This document shows positions 1 through 10,599 of a stretch of 64,000 nucleotides of DNA, in pieces (position 1 is the stretch's first letter; the number at the start of each line of letters is the position of its first letter). A program made the translations under genes and the position numbers. Source of the DNA: Adiantum capillus-veneris (taxonomy: Eukaryota > Streptophyta > Polypodiopsida > Polypodiales > Pteridaceae); contig CM043945.1 of the NCBI GenBank assembly GCA_014529385.2, positions 154,162,741-154,226,740 on the forward strand, in the 5' to 3' direction. The notes beneath the pieces are model-generated. The model was given only the letters and a program-made list of their open reading frames with translations, ran no database searches and was not told the DNA's origin.

Positions 1-330
1 GAGACAATGAGTAACACAAGAAAACTTGATCTATTTCATTATCAGAAAGGAGCTGCAGAAGCTCGGCTGTACATATCAGTGGTGAGGAAGGCACATCCTT
101 CTCTCCTAACAACAACACATGTGCGCCATGGGATTCAAACATTAAGCTGTTGTGATTGTAGTTACGCTTTAGTGATGGTCCTAGGCTATGCAATCAATCC
201 CGACCAAGTACCACATCTGCCCTCTCCATGTTCATTACTTGAAAATACAAGGATGTGGAGTAGACTTGAGTATCCCAGATTTCGGCATCATAATCATTCA
301 TCATTGCTACCTTGTAGTGGTGGGAACTCG
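1..330 (-). pseudogene. Gypsy-1 protease C-terminal half and linker (copy I)
   Basis: Minus-strand remnant of a Ty3/Gypsy polyprotein: the end of the aspartic protease with a VVLGRD-stop-LHSLG stretch (family pattern DVVLGxxWLxxLGP) and the linker to reverse transcriptase. An in-frame TGA stands at the usual Trp. The N-terminal half of the protease lies on the far side of the gypsy-2 insertion that starts at 331. Reverse transcriptase would continue left of the window. The 123-aa plus-strand open frame over this stretch, present in all three copies, is antisense to it and not a gene. Confidence 0.7.
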
Positions 331-517
331 TGTCAGAACAAGGGTTCCGTAGGGGCAAGTCCCAAACCTAAGAACTAGGGATGCTAGACCATAGGATACT
401 CCTCCGGCCAACCGCCCATTATATAGGAGGGCTCCTAGCCCCTTGTCCTAGACAGATCCCTTGTCCACTTTGTCTAGCCCCACCCTTGGCCGTAGTTCCT
501 AACCACCCTAGTCCTAG
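331..517 (-). repeat. Aberrant LTR copy with inverted tip (copy I)
   Basis: A second LTR-like block outside the true 3' LTR. Its first ~38 bp are the LTR tip in inverted orientation (starts TGTCAGAACAAGG), followed by the LTR body in normal orientation but lacking that tip. See the copy II equivalent at 20932-21118. Confidence 0.65.
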
Positions 518-703
518 TGTAAGAACTAGGGATGCTAGACCATAGGATTCTCCTCCCAACCCCGCATTATATAGGCGGGCTCCTAGCCCCTTGCCCTAGA
601 CGGATCCCCTGTCCACACTGTCTAGCCCAGCCACTGGCCATCGTTCGTGACCACCCTAGTCCTTAGGTTTTGGCCTTTCCCCTACGGAACCCTTGTCCTA
701 GCA
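518..703 (-). repeat. Gypsy-2 3' LTR (copy I)
   Basis: A 186-bp LTR running TGTAAGAACTAGG to CCTTGTCCTAGCA on the plus strand (TG...CA on both strands). It contains a TATA-like CTATATAATG on the minus strand, and matches the 5' LTR at 31490-31677 of copy II. The polypurine tract lies at 704-720. Confidence 0.75.
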
Positions 704-814
704 TTACTTCCCCCTTAAGGAAGAGTTTTTGTCCTCAAAAATACGTGGTAATATTTGCGTAAGAACACTGATGTCTTCTTTATTGACGTCCCATACGTGG
801 GCTAGTTGTCCATA
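704..814 (-). pseudogene. Gypsy-2 pol C-terminal tail and polypurine tract (copy I)
   Basis: The polypurine tract reads AAGGGGGAAGTAA on the minus strand, immediately before the LTR. An open frame without stops runs from at least 814 down to a TAA at 704-706 and ends in an acidic/basic tail, as Gypsy polyproteins often do. This is probably the surviving extreme C terminus of pol. The rest of pol is not visible upstream, suggesting an internally deleted element. Confidence 0.45.
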
Positions 815-3464
815 TGACTGATACTTGGTGCAGTGAGAGGAGGTTCAATGAAACCAAGAGCAACATCTTGATTTTCAACATTGTTGTCCTGTTGCAACCA
901 CTTGTATCTAAATGGAAACTCAATTTACAACTCACTTGAGTACTTTAAAGGAGTAATCAAAAAAATGAAAGAAAACCTTGGCGTAACTTTCCATGCAGTT
1001 GTGAGCAAGATTTCCAACTCGCACGAGTATCTTGAAAAGCTCATAGCTACTGAGGGATAGAATAGGGAGTGTCCTCATGTCATTCTTTTGAACAGTTTCG
1101 AGCACATAAAACTACATCTTCATCCCTAATGAAGGTTACTTGACAACACACTTTGTCAGCACGGCAGGGGTTTCACTATATTTAAGACCACTATATCACG
1201 TGCGTTCATGCTCTTTTTCTAAAATCCCTATTTTGTGAATTTTCTAGGAAATATAATGAACCCTTTTCTTTTAAATTCTGTAAATTTTTTGAGATTTGTA
1301 AAAAACATATCCTTATGTAAATTTATTTCTGTAAGTTTTAAGGGATTTAAATACCCTTCTGTTGCACTCACGTGATAGGTCACATACTATATAAGGTAAA
1401 CCCCCGGGTCAACACACCTATTAGGTCCTTGACTTTTGAAACTATTGAAACGGTATCCACCCCCACCACAACAGGTGTTCAAAGTTGAAAACCTCACTTA
1501 AGCAAATTCTACAATAGGGAGAGCATCACCCATTCCGAATTTGTTGTGCTAAGTATGTATGCTATTAGCAAATTCTTTAGCAAAAAATACTTGTAATGTG
1601 CCCATCCAACAAGGAATAAATAGCAGCAGTAAGAGTGAGGTGCTTTTCCCCAACCACTTACAAATAGTCTTCCACGACTATCGATAAATCATGACTCAAC
1701 CATTGAGCATCCAGCCATATATTTGATATCAATTGAAGACAACCAACTAGTTTGAAATCGGGTTGGACTAGAGAAGCTCATAGAGTTTAGACCACCCAAC
1801 CACAGACACCCATCCTGAGCCAGTAGCTTGTATGGCAGGGTGTAAACTCATAATAAAGTTGCAGTAGAGATTGCACTTGTAGTACAGAAAGGTGCAGAAA
1901 GAATAAAGTCCATGAATTTTCATGCCGCTCCAAATAAATTTTAGTGTTGAATACTAGGGCCCATAACACCTAGTGTGCATGCATTTAACACAAACTTATC
2001 CAAACCACAATTCCATGACGAGACTTTCCATGGTAAATACAGGAAATCCTGGCAACAAAAGTTGGACCATAACAGAATGTGACAACCCAATCACACCTAG
2101 GTACCAACTATGAGACATTCTCATGAACGTAGCATATTTGGCTATATGTAGAAACGAACCTCCATTAAGGTGGTTTCACAGCACTTGTAATCGGAACAAT
2201 TCTGTACTTAGTACCCGACGATTTCTTGCCACTGAAATTGTTCCTGATACGGTGTGATCCAAATGGTCAAATAAACCAATGCGACCAGCACGTAGGGACT
2301 TTGTCGCGACACATCGTTAGGAATTAGGTGCCAGTGTCAGTTCCAGAGACTCATTTTCACCACATGTGGAATATGTCTGAAATAAGGATGGCAAAGAAAG
2401 CGACGTCCATCAAGAAAAAATTGTACTTGTGTGTGGAGAAAACTATGAACACTCCGCGACGCAAGTGAGAGGGGCCCTCATTATCATTGCTCCACACTGG
2501 CTAAACCGAACTCCTTGAGTTTCTAGACCACGTTGTGTCGCATGTGACAACATGTGCCAAATAGAACCGTAGCATGTAGGTCTGTAATTGTTGCAACAAG
2601 ATTCAAAACCATGAAGGTATCTTGATGAATAGGGAAGGGAGAAAATAAAAATATTTTCTCAAAATGCTATGCTCTTCCATGACCTTGTCACCTGGCTAAA
2701 GAGAAAGCTGGATGGAAGCCTTTTAGTGCAAACATCCCGGTTACATAACACAAACAAGCTTAAAATATATCCAAAAAACATTTACTTGCGAGGAGGTGGA
2801 AAGTACCTAATACTTACCCGGAAGTCAAGTACAACCCGAAACGTGTAAGTGTACTATATCAAAATTTCTTTGAGATTAGAGAAGAGAAACAAATTGAACT
2901 TGGGACTGTGGGTGTTGCCTTGGCAATCCAAACCCCTGGGTATATCTTACCAAACCAACCCCCCTGGTGAAAGGGTGAAAAGAACCTTTGGACTATCCCT
3001 TGACAGATAGTTTTTCTTAAAAGACAAAGTGTGAGGGTGTCCAAAAATGACCATCAACACGTAGCGTGTGATTTAGTAATCACATATGTGGTCATACGAC
3101 AAAAATTTTCACCTATATGCACGCCTAGTGCGATAGAGAAAACATGAGATCCATGCTGGTCAGGACTCCGAGCTCTTATGGATAGCCATGCTGTTTGAAA
3201 TGCTTGTTGCATCTATACGTTGTGTTATAGATCAGCCTATGTGAGTGGAAGTTCATAAAAAACTAACTCAATCTTTGCACCAAAACATGTAGTGCTTTCA
3301 AAATACCCAAACATATGTAATGGCAAGCTCTTGCTAGGCCATTATTAGCAATGGGGAGTTCACTAGGTAGATTTTGTTCAAGCTGGAGAACAATCACCCA
3401 GGGAATGCTAACAGTTGGGTCTTACCCTAGATCTGACAACAACTCTTAACCAGCATGTGTGGCT
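815..3464 (-). other. Non-coding interior of gypsy-2 (copy I)
   Basis: About 2.65 kb with only short open frames (60-61 aa) and no domain I can recognise. It is conserved nearly base for base in all three copies, but this reflects recent duplication rather than constraint. It resembles the interior of a large retrotransposon derivative (LARD). Position 3460-3464 (TGGCT) is the Copia target site. Confidence 0.5.
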
Positions 3465-3785
3465 TGTTGAGATGTCGATCTCTACACCTTGAGCTGGCAT
3501 CCACTACGGGTCTTGGCCGCTTACGGCATTTACTCACTGGCGCGTTAGGTGACCGACACGGAGGATCTCTGCCAGTGATTCTACAGCTGGACTACACTTA
3601 TAGTGCCAGCCTAGTACGCTTCTAGTGAGTTCACACTTAGTGACCGCATGTACATATGTGCTACTTTTCAGCTTTAGCACTTAGTCATTTTGTACTCTCT
3701 TTTCTTAGAGAAGAAGAAGAAGCTTTCCATCTCTGTGTGCTTTGTGCTTGTCTTGTGTATCCATCTTGCATCCTCATTATTTACA
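3465..3785 (+). repeat. Copia 5' LTR (copy I)
   Basis: A 321-bp LTR beginning TGTTGAGATGTCG and ending CATTATTTACA. It matches 24065-24385 and 60907-61227 apart from scattered substitutions, for example near 3770. It is preceded by target-site copy TGGCT at 3460-3464. Confidence 0.88.
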
Positions 3786-4571
3786 TGGTATCAGCCTGGT
3801 GCAGGCAAGAGAGGCTAAGAGAGCAAGAGCATCACAATCCCTTCGTTCGCACAAGTTTCTGAACAGGTCTCCAAAGTGCAGTATATAGAGATTTACTGTA
3901 CAAGTACAGTGGTTGTATGTACGCTTGATTGTGGACACTCGTTGAGTGTAGAAAGCATTATAGGTACCACGACAGCAGGTTCCACAGATTTGCAGGTTTT
4001 TGCAGATTGCAGCTATTTTGTCTTAGTGGTTCAAGATGTCTGACGGTTTCAGTCAGATTGTTACTAAGAAGCTTGAGAAAAATAACTACCCTACATGGAA
4101 GTTCAGAATAACAAATTTCCTAAAAGGAAAAGGTTATTGGGACTATGTAGAAGGAGACAATGAAAAGGAACCAGAGATTCCCGAGGCAAATGCTACAGCA
4201 GAACAAAGGAAAGCTTTGAGGGACTGGCAACAAGGCCAGAGCAAAGTGATGTATTGGCTTTCTATGACCATCACAGATGGCATGATGGGCTATCTACAGG
4301 ATGCTGAAACCCCCGCCATTGCATGGAGAAACTTAGGCAGAGTGTTCGAGGTGAACACCAAGTCCAGGAAGCTTCAACTAAAGTCGGAGCTAAATCAGGT
4401 TAAGAGAAACAACCTCTCAATCAATGATTATTCCTTGAAGATCAAGAGTATCATTGAGGCTCTTGGATCTATTAAAGTCTCAGTGGAAGACGATGACATT
4501 GTCCGTGCATGCTGGGATGGTCTAGGAGATGAGTATGTACATTTCAGGTCTTCCATGAATACAAGAGACGA
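3465..4571 (+). mobile_element. Copia element, 5' part only (copy I, truncated)
   Basis: The 5' LTR (3465-3785), primer site, leader and ~179 codons of gag, then an abrupt end at 4571 where the sequence switches to the interior of the CACTA right end. Protease, integrase, RT, RNase H and the 3' LTR are all missing. The primer site reads TGGTATCAGCCTGG and lacks two bases (AG) of the TGGTATCAGAGCC seen in copies II and III. Confidence 0.9.
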
Positions 4572-4623
4572 TTTTGGATGGTCCTGCAAAGGACAATCCA
4601 AACGGTCATCTGTTTTTTTATAA
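4036..4623 (+). pseudogene. Chimeric ORF: Copia gag N-terminus fused to CACTA 3' sequence
   Basis: A 195-codon open frame. Codons 1-179 are the Copia gag N-terminal region (identical to the copy II gag), which in a live element forms the capsid. Codons from ~180 to the stop at 4621-4623 are translated from the CACTA right-end hairpin and subterminal region, giving a 16-residue Ser/Lys-rich tail. The fusion is created by the 16.6 kb deletion and lacks the zinc knuckle. The Copia LTR promoter still lies upstream, so transcription is conceivable, but no function is implied. Confidence 0.8.
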
Positions 4624-4853
4624 TAAATCCTACCGCGATAACACGCACGCAGTAATGTTTGCGGGTATGTTTGTAGCAAAAAACGCGGTAATAGGGGTGG
4701 AAATATATCCGCAAACGTTACCGCGGATGTTACCGCTAGACCACTACCGCAAAATTTTCCGTAATGTTTTCTGTGTATGGGAATTTTTATATTTCAAGTT
4801 TGTTTGTTTTTTTGCGGTAATGTGAGCGATAATACCGCGCATATGTTATAGTG
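4572..4853. mobile_element. CACTA right-end remnant (copy I)
   Basis: About 282 bp matching 41792-42074 of copy II: most of a hairpin, subterminal GCGGTAA/TTACCGC motifs, and the terminus ending TTATAGTG (CACTATAA on the opposite strand). This copy keeps the better terminal sequence, since copy II has CACTAAAA. The rest of the element was removed by the deletion at 4571/4572. Confidence 0.8.
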
Positions 4854-5353
4854 AGTGCTCTGGATGCATCCGGAGTACGCCGTAAGGCGTGAATTCCATG
4901 CTACTTGCTGAGAAAGATATTCACTACTTTCTTATTGTGATCTCGGTCTTCTCCCTTAAAAGTTGGTGGTTTGGATTTTTTCAACAACTCATCCACCTCT
5001 TTTGGAGTGAGAGTGTGCGAAGAATTTGGAGACGGACCTTGTCCATGATCTGAAGGGCCTTGCCCCTGAGTTGCAGTGTGCTCATGCATGTGTGTGTCAA
5101 CAGGGCCCTTGGCCTGCTGCTGCATAAATTCTATCACTAACATAGATAATGTAGTGACATTTTCATTTAAAGATGCAAATTTTTCTTCTATTACTGATAT
5201 GCGTGTTTAAAGTGCACAAAATTCTTGAATATCGAGCAATTCATAAGCGTCATCACCTCCCGTAGCGTAGCGGGCACCCTTCGTGAGAGCATCCGACCGC
5301 GAGCCATCATGGACAGGATCAGGCGTTATACGATGCTCAAAATCAAAAGTCAT
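4854..5353 (-). pseudogene. Gypsy-1 gag N-terminal part (copy I)
   Basis: Minus-strand gag start of the older Gypsy element. ATG at 5353-5351 opens a frame with an acidic/Gly N terminus (ATGGDDAYELL), a heptad-like stretch, a Gln/His/Pro-rich linker and then a KPPTFKGEDRD motif typical of Gypsy gag, ending at the CACTA terminus. In-frame stops occur near 5197 and 4902. On the other side of CACTA (33022 downward in copy II) gag resumes, and removing CACTA plus one 3-bp target copy puts the two halves in frame. Copy II has an extra 89-bp deletion here. Confidence 0.75.
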
Positions 5354-5606
5354 ATTGATATCTCAATCTATGGCAACACCGTGCAGTGTAAAAAACAGAA
5401 AGAAGAATACCCTGATTCGAAAAACAATCCCGTAGTCGTAGGTTTCACCGCAATTAATAATTAGTTATACTAATACGTTGATCATCAAAGCTTTAAGCAA
5501 CCTGTAAATCCGTCACTTCCATTACACCGCAGATTTAGCAGTAAAGAACTATCTTCCACTTGGCGCATACTTAATTATTTGAATTGTATTATTGTCATGT
5601 GATTAG

Positions 5607-5652
<46 letters not shown>

Positions 5653-5790
5653 ATGAATCAAGTGTTTCAGCATTCTTACACTCTACCAATATCAATGCAA
5701 AATGTTTTCTGTGAGGAATTCCATGTTCCAAAACACTGATAGGGTGGTTGCTCTTTACAACACTAGAACTTTATGTCATCTAGAAGTTTG

Positions 5791-5847
<57 letters not shown>

Positions 5848-6230
5848 ATTTTAAGGCTCAACGCTTTTGTGTGAAGTAATTATTATTACTTTACAAGAAG
5901 AAAAATAATCTTCGTTTCAATCTAGAGGCTTGTTAGCTTAAGCGGCACTTCTTTTGGCAATTATCTTGGCATTTACGCATAGACGATCTTAAATATCCAG
6001 GAATCTTGCTAGCGTGGGTCTCCATGTTGTGAAAAGAACTATCTATTACATGGCACTTACGGCCATCAGGTTGAGTGCAGGAGTCGAGAGTAAAAATTAA
6101 GTGCTGCTCTCCAGTTGGTTTTTTGTACGTGAAACCTTCTTCCGTCATCTTCCCCCGGAATTTTTGCATGGCACGAGCCATTCTCACTTCCTTAATAAGC
6201 ATATCATACAATCAATCAAAGTGAAATTAG
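5354..6230 (-). other. Gypsy-1 leader region with unidentified ORF at 5933-6211
   Basis: Upstream of gypsy-1 gag. It holds (TC)n at 5609-5648 and (TC)n(AC)n at 5793-5847. The minus-strand ORF 5933-6211 (92 codons, Lys/Cys-rich, ending CQKKCRLS) recurs at 43046-43324 with one Arg-to-His change. I do not recognise it. It could be a captured exon, because a pyrimidine-rich tract and AG lie shortly upstream, or chance. No LTR or primer site of gypsy-1 was found here. Confidence 0.35.
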
Positions 6231-6259
6231 AGACATTGGCATAATATCAGACTAGAATT

Positions 6260-6262
<3 letters not shown>

Positions 6263-6350
<88 letters not shown>

Positions 6351-6395
6351 TGAGAGGTAAACCTTGCTTTCTTTGGAAGCAACTTGAACCGAGCT

Positions 6396-6459
<64 letters not shown>

Positions 6460-6758
6460 TTGAGGGCAAACCTTGGTGTCTTTGGACGTAGCTTCCCGTG
6501 CAGGCGTTGATTAGGAAAGAGGGGAAGGGGAGGGGTTTTACGAAAATGGTTAGGGCCTGATAGTCTCTCTCCCCTTAATGCGCACATGTAGCTAAACATA
6601 TCTCTAAACGAACGTGTGCTTGCGCACATGGAGCAACCCCAACAACAATATGACGTCGGCGTCTCACGTTGAATTCCTGCAGCCATTCTATTAAAAACTA
6701 CTTTTGCTTTGTTGCTTTGACAAAATCTCTCTCTGGCCTTGCACATGCAGTACCCGAA

Positions 6759-6790
<32 letters not shown>
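6263..6790. repeat. Cluster of GA and TC microsatellites (copy I)
   Basis: (GA)n at 6263-6347 and 6400-6456, and (TC)n at about 6762-6790, separated by unique sequence including a ~300 bp stretch with no recognisable gene. The apparent Ser/Leu-rich ORFs here are microsatellite translations. In copy II the equivalent of about 6353-6760 is missing and the GA and TC arrays abut. Confidence 0.9.
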
Positions 6791-6794
<4 letters not shown>

Positions 6795-7174
6795 CTTGCA
6801 GCCACTTGTAAATCATTGAAGGCTGGGATTCGCGAACTCACAGTCGTTTGTTGCGCAGGTCGACGATGAAGGAGGAGTGCAAATGTTATCTTTTTCTTTT
6901 ACAAATTATCTGCAAGCGTCGTGAGTCCTCGCAGTATACGGCGACAAATTCTGGTACTGAGTCTGAGCGGGTAGTGTTCAATACCGACGTGGCACTTTTG
7001 CAAAGACAGCTGTCGGACAGCTGCAGCCTAAGGCTTGGTCCGAGTATCCGTATCGGGGCACAACTAGGTTATGAACGATGTAGTCAAGGTGAAGAGCAGA
7101 AAGACGTGCGGAGGACATGCAAGACATTTCTCTTTATATTCAAGTTGCATGAACTTTGACCGTAGGGCCTTGCA
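6791..7174. other. Unassigned stretch left of solo LTR (copy I)
   Basis: Contains a 103-codon plus-strand ORF (6848-7159) that recurs unchanged at 43533-43844. It has no motif I recognise; it is mixed hydrophilic and Cys/Arg-containing. It ends just before target-site copy GGTGG (7175-7179). Probably not a gene. Confidence 0.3.
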
Positions 7175-7179
7175 GGTGG

Positions 7180-8065
7180 TGTTGGGATCCTCGTGAGAGG
7201 GAGCTTTTTCGCGTGCGCCGGCGGTCCCTCCTTGCCCCTAGCGCCCCCACATGGGCTGTCGACACCTCATGCGGCCCGGCGGTCCACGTTCCCATTTCTA
7301 ACCTAACTCCCGCTAACCTAACTTCCCTCCGTGGACGGCACTTGAGGGGGACCGAGGCCCCGTTTGGTGAATTGCCCCTCTCCGCGGCCACGCTCCCCGC
7401 GGGCCAAAAATGACGACTCGTGGACCCGTCGCTCCCGTAGACAAAACACGACTCCGGGAGCCCCCGAAAGACTTTATGCAAGTGAGAGCCCCGCTTGGGC
7501 CGTGGCCGGGTCCCCGGGGGTCCCGTGGTCCAAAACGGCCCGGGACGCACCCGCGGGGCCGTTTCGGCATTTTGATCAGTTTTTGGAACCGCGGCTCCTT
7601 GACGGGACCGACGGTGATTACTTGAGAGGGATTTCTACCTCAAGGCCATGGGGCTTGGATGGTATGCCTGAGCGCCCCGAATTAAAGGACTTATATGGGA
7701 GTAGTACTCCACTCTTGGTGAATCGTGCGCATCCTGCCGGGTAGCTAACAGGGGGCCGGTTGTTCAACCGGAGCCGGGGTGGCAGTCCTCACGTCCATAA
7801 AACCATCTACCCTTTCTAGGTTGGAGTTAGGTCAACCCAGTCTTCAGAGGCGCCGGAGGGGCCTCCGTCCCTTTTGTAATGAACTTTTTGAATCAATACA
7901 AAGCGCCCGTCACGGGCTTGTTTCTACAATCTTGTCTCGCGCGTCCCTTTGAAATACTTGCTCAACTTGTTGTGAAGACGGCTAACTTGTGTTCAGGTGA
8001 AGGATCGGCGAACGCGCGCGGCCCCTAAGTCCCATTTACGGGCCGCTCTCCAGGGTCCCGTAACA
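7180..8065. mobile_element. Solo LTR, 886 bp (copy I)
   Basis: A GC-rich block starting TGTTGGGATCCTCG and ending GGTCCCGTAACA (TG...CA), flanked on both sides by GGTGG (7175-7179 and 8066-8070). No internal retrotransposon sequence adjoins it, so it looks like a solo LTR left by LTR-LTR recombination. GC content is clearly higher than its AT-rich surroundings, and the open frames inside (for example 7364-7744) are by-products of that. TTTTGTAATGAAC and AATCAATACAAAG near 7875-7900 could be the polyadenylation region if it is read on the plus strand. Confidence 0.8.
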
Positions 8066-8217
8066 GGTGGTGGGATTGTTATTTATAGAGTCGAACTCGA
8101 AACACATATACTTTTTTTTCTTTTGCTTCTATGTAACATCTATAGAATATAGCACAACGTATGCAAATTGACATTTAACATCGCCGGATGTGAGAAGGAT
8201 GGATACAGCCTTGTGCA

Positions 8218-8218
<1 letters not shown>

Positions 8219-8252
<34 letters not shown>
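8219..8252. repeat. (GA)n microsatellite (copy I)
   Basis: Perfect GA run, shorter in copy II (about 44896-44917). Confidence 0.9.
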
Positions 8253-8254
<2 letters not shown>

Positions 8255-8349
8255 TGTCTTTTCATTTCTTAACACTTAATATGTTTTGCAAGACTTTTTA
8301 TTTTTCTGAGATTGTGGAGACCTAATTACTACTAATACACCGCATGTTA

Positions 8350-9692
8350 ACACTAGGTTGGTAACCTAACAAGACATCAAAGTGTCCTTTCAGGGTTTTG
8401 AAAAAAACCTCCAAAACCATAGTAGATCCACTCATTTTGTAAAATCCTTTCATGAGGTTATAGTTCAAGGCCTACTACACATGGAAAAAATAAGAAACTT
8501 GTAAAATTTCTCATCTTCTGGTCACACCAAGCCTCCAAAGTTGATGGACCAGTACATTTTCATCAAAACAGTCATTTCTTACGTTTTTTTGCATAAAAAT
8601 AAGATTAGGGATTTTTGTAGGAGATAAATTCCCTAGTTAACTTCAATGGGTTGGTGATCAGAACATATGATTGCTTCTCACTCACTATTTTTTGTTTTGC
8701 CAAAAGAATTAGGTACAAAAAAGTTGAATTTTTACCATTCTGCAAACCTATCATCAAAGTTTCTATAGCCACGCTCAATACAAATAATATATGCATGTTT
8801 TCTTAGTTCCCTATTGTCCTTTAGGTTCATAAGGAGCCATGGAGCATGTCAAAAGAATAATACATCTCTTACCAAGGGGAATCTTGGGGACAAAGATGAA
8901 GTGCTAAATACAGCAAACATGAAAAAACTGGGTTCAACATTATGAGTTGTAGAATCCCATAGAAACTATTCAATATCTAGCCAAATTTGATCCTTATGAC
9001 TAGATATGGTTACTACCTACAAAATTCATGTAGTTGTCACAAGAAACTAACAATATTAAAAAAGCTATACTTGATATACTAGAATGTTTCGTTTTCTTCT
9101 ATAATTGAAAAAATCAACCATCGTTGTCTACTATGCAAAATAGGGTATCAGGTGCCCCAAAACTCAAGGAATATTAGCTTTAAGTTACAATATGCGACAT
9201 AGAGAATCAAAACTGCATTTGGATATCATGAAAGCCACCAAAAAAATCATAGAAGAGATAAAATTGGCTAAAAACAGGATTTGACAATTTTTGTAATTTG
9301 GTCATAACTTACAACTTTAAAATTTATTTCTCCCTAGAAGCATCGGGACATGTTGAGGACTACTAAAGATAGTTCTCTAGAATTATAGACCTCACAAACA
9401 TGAATTCTAGAGTGGTATAGTTGCAAAAAGCCAAAAACAGGACCCGTTTTTTCACACAGTTTAGGTTGTGAAATGTTGTGCAAGGACAAGGTTAAAGATG
9501 GAATTGATATTCCAAAAAAATGTCAAGTTTTTTTCAGCTCATGAGACAACTTTCTAGACAGATAGCACCTCCAAATCCATTTTGAAACTCTTGACATAAT
9601 TCAAGGAAAATGGTCACTTCACAGGACATAAAAGTGTCCCAGGACATAAAAGTGTCCCAGGACATAAAAGTGTCCCATTACCAACCTAGTGT
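8350..9692. mobile_element. TA-flanked terminal-inverted-repeat element (copy I)
   Basis: Ends are ACACTAGGTTGGTAA and its inverse TTACCAACCTAGTGT, each bordered by TA (8348-8349 and 9693-9694), the target-site type of Tc1/mariner-like elements. The subterminal region carries GGACATAAAAGTGTCC, itself an interrupted palindrome. It is present as three tandem 18-bp repeats at 9623-9676 here and once in copy II. A related GACATCAAAGTGTCC lies inside the left end. The interior (~1.3 kb) is AT-rich and has no transposase, so the element would be non-autonomous. Confidence 0.6.
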
Positions 9693-9694
9693 TA

Positions 9695-10599
9695 AATATG
9701 TTATTATGTATTGCCTACCTGCGATATGCAAAGAGTTGTATGTGTAATTAACATATATAGATGTTGATCGACATTGAGTGTATAGTTCTCAACGCATCAT
9801 GCAGGTATAGCAAACTGAAGGAAGCAAGGCACAAAATTCTAAAAGAAGCAAATTGATACAGCATCAATGGAATGCAAATTGAAATGAAGTGCTTTACCGA
9901 TGACCTGAAATGTTGTACAGATGTTTTTGGACTGTCCAAGCTACACGTCGATCTTTGATTCAAGCTACAGAAAAGGAATGTGAACAGTTAAACATTTCAT
10001 CTTGCAATGAAGCGTCATAAATTGAAGATGCTAAGTATATAGTGCATGTCATGCAGAAGTACCATACAAAAGTATGGTGGAGAGTTCGCACTGTGGTCTC
10101 TCCAAAAATTATAAGAAACGGAAGCCGTGCGCTGCCCTGTAGCGTTTATGTGTGGCACCAAGCAAACGCATAGTCATGGGGAGTTGGATGGAGATAACGA
10201 ACCTTGCAATGTAGTCCAACTGGACTTACGCTTGTGCAATCAAAATGGCCTATTTTTTGAGCATATGTTCTCCCCGTCAGACACAAGATACACATTAGGA
10301 TAAATATGGGTCATGTAGCATATTGATTAAGCTTGAAGAGAAATAGATCTAATTTTATTGCATGCTGAACAGTTGAGCCTAATAAGAACATTGTCAAAAA
10401 GAAACTCGTTAAAAAAACAACACTAATGGAAAACCGCTATCATTGAAGAGCGCTCCCACTGTTTCACTTTATTTTGTCAACCCATCAATCTGTCGGGCTA
10501 GCATACTCGCCAATCGTTACGAATTTGGCGAATACTTGTCATGATCTGGGCCATTGCCCAAGACGGAATCCCACGGCCAAGAGCCTGTAGATTAATGCT
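9695..10599. other. No recognisable feature (copy I)
   Basis: About 900 bp of AT-rich sequence. Only short open frames, such as one of 71 codons on the minus strand, and no motif I recognise. Confidence 0.4.

Larger units (their letters stand above)
331..3464 (-). mobile_element. Gypsy-2, 3' half (copy I)
   Basis: Minus-strand LTR element equivalent to 20932-24064 of copy II. It starts directly after target-site copy ACTCG (326-330). From the left it has an aberrant LTR copy, a full LTR and a polypurine tract, then a ~2.7 kb interior with no recognisable reverse transcriptase or integrase on either strand. Copia interrupts it at 3465, and its 5' half is gone in this copy because of the 16.6 kb deletion. 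Confidence 0.75.

Noticed and set aside
7-378. 123-codon plus-strand ORF repeated at 20608-20979 and 57455-57826 in all copies
   Set aside because: The opposite strand encodes the gypsy-1 protease and the gypsy-2 LTR; the ORF crosses an insertion junction and is conserved only because the copies are recent.
6227-6761. Ser/Leu-repeat proteins on the minus strand
   Set aside because: Translations of (GA)n/(TC)n microsatellites.
7140-7744. Several long overlapping ORFs on both strands
   Set aside because: They lie in a GC-rich solo LTR, where stop codons are rare by composition; a single indel between copies changes the frames.
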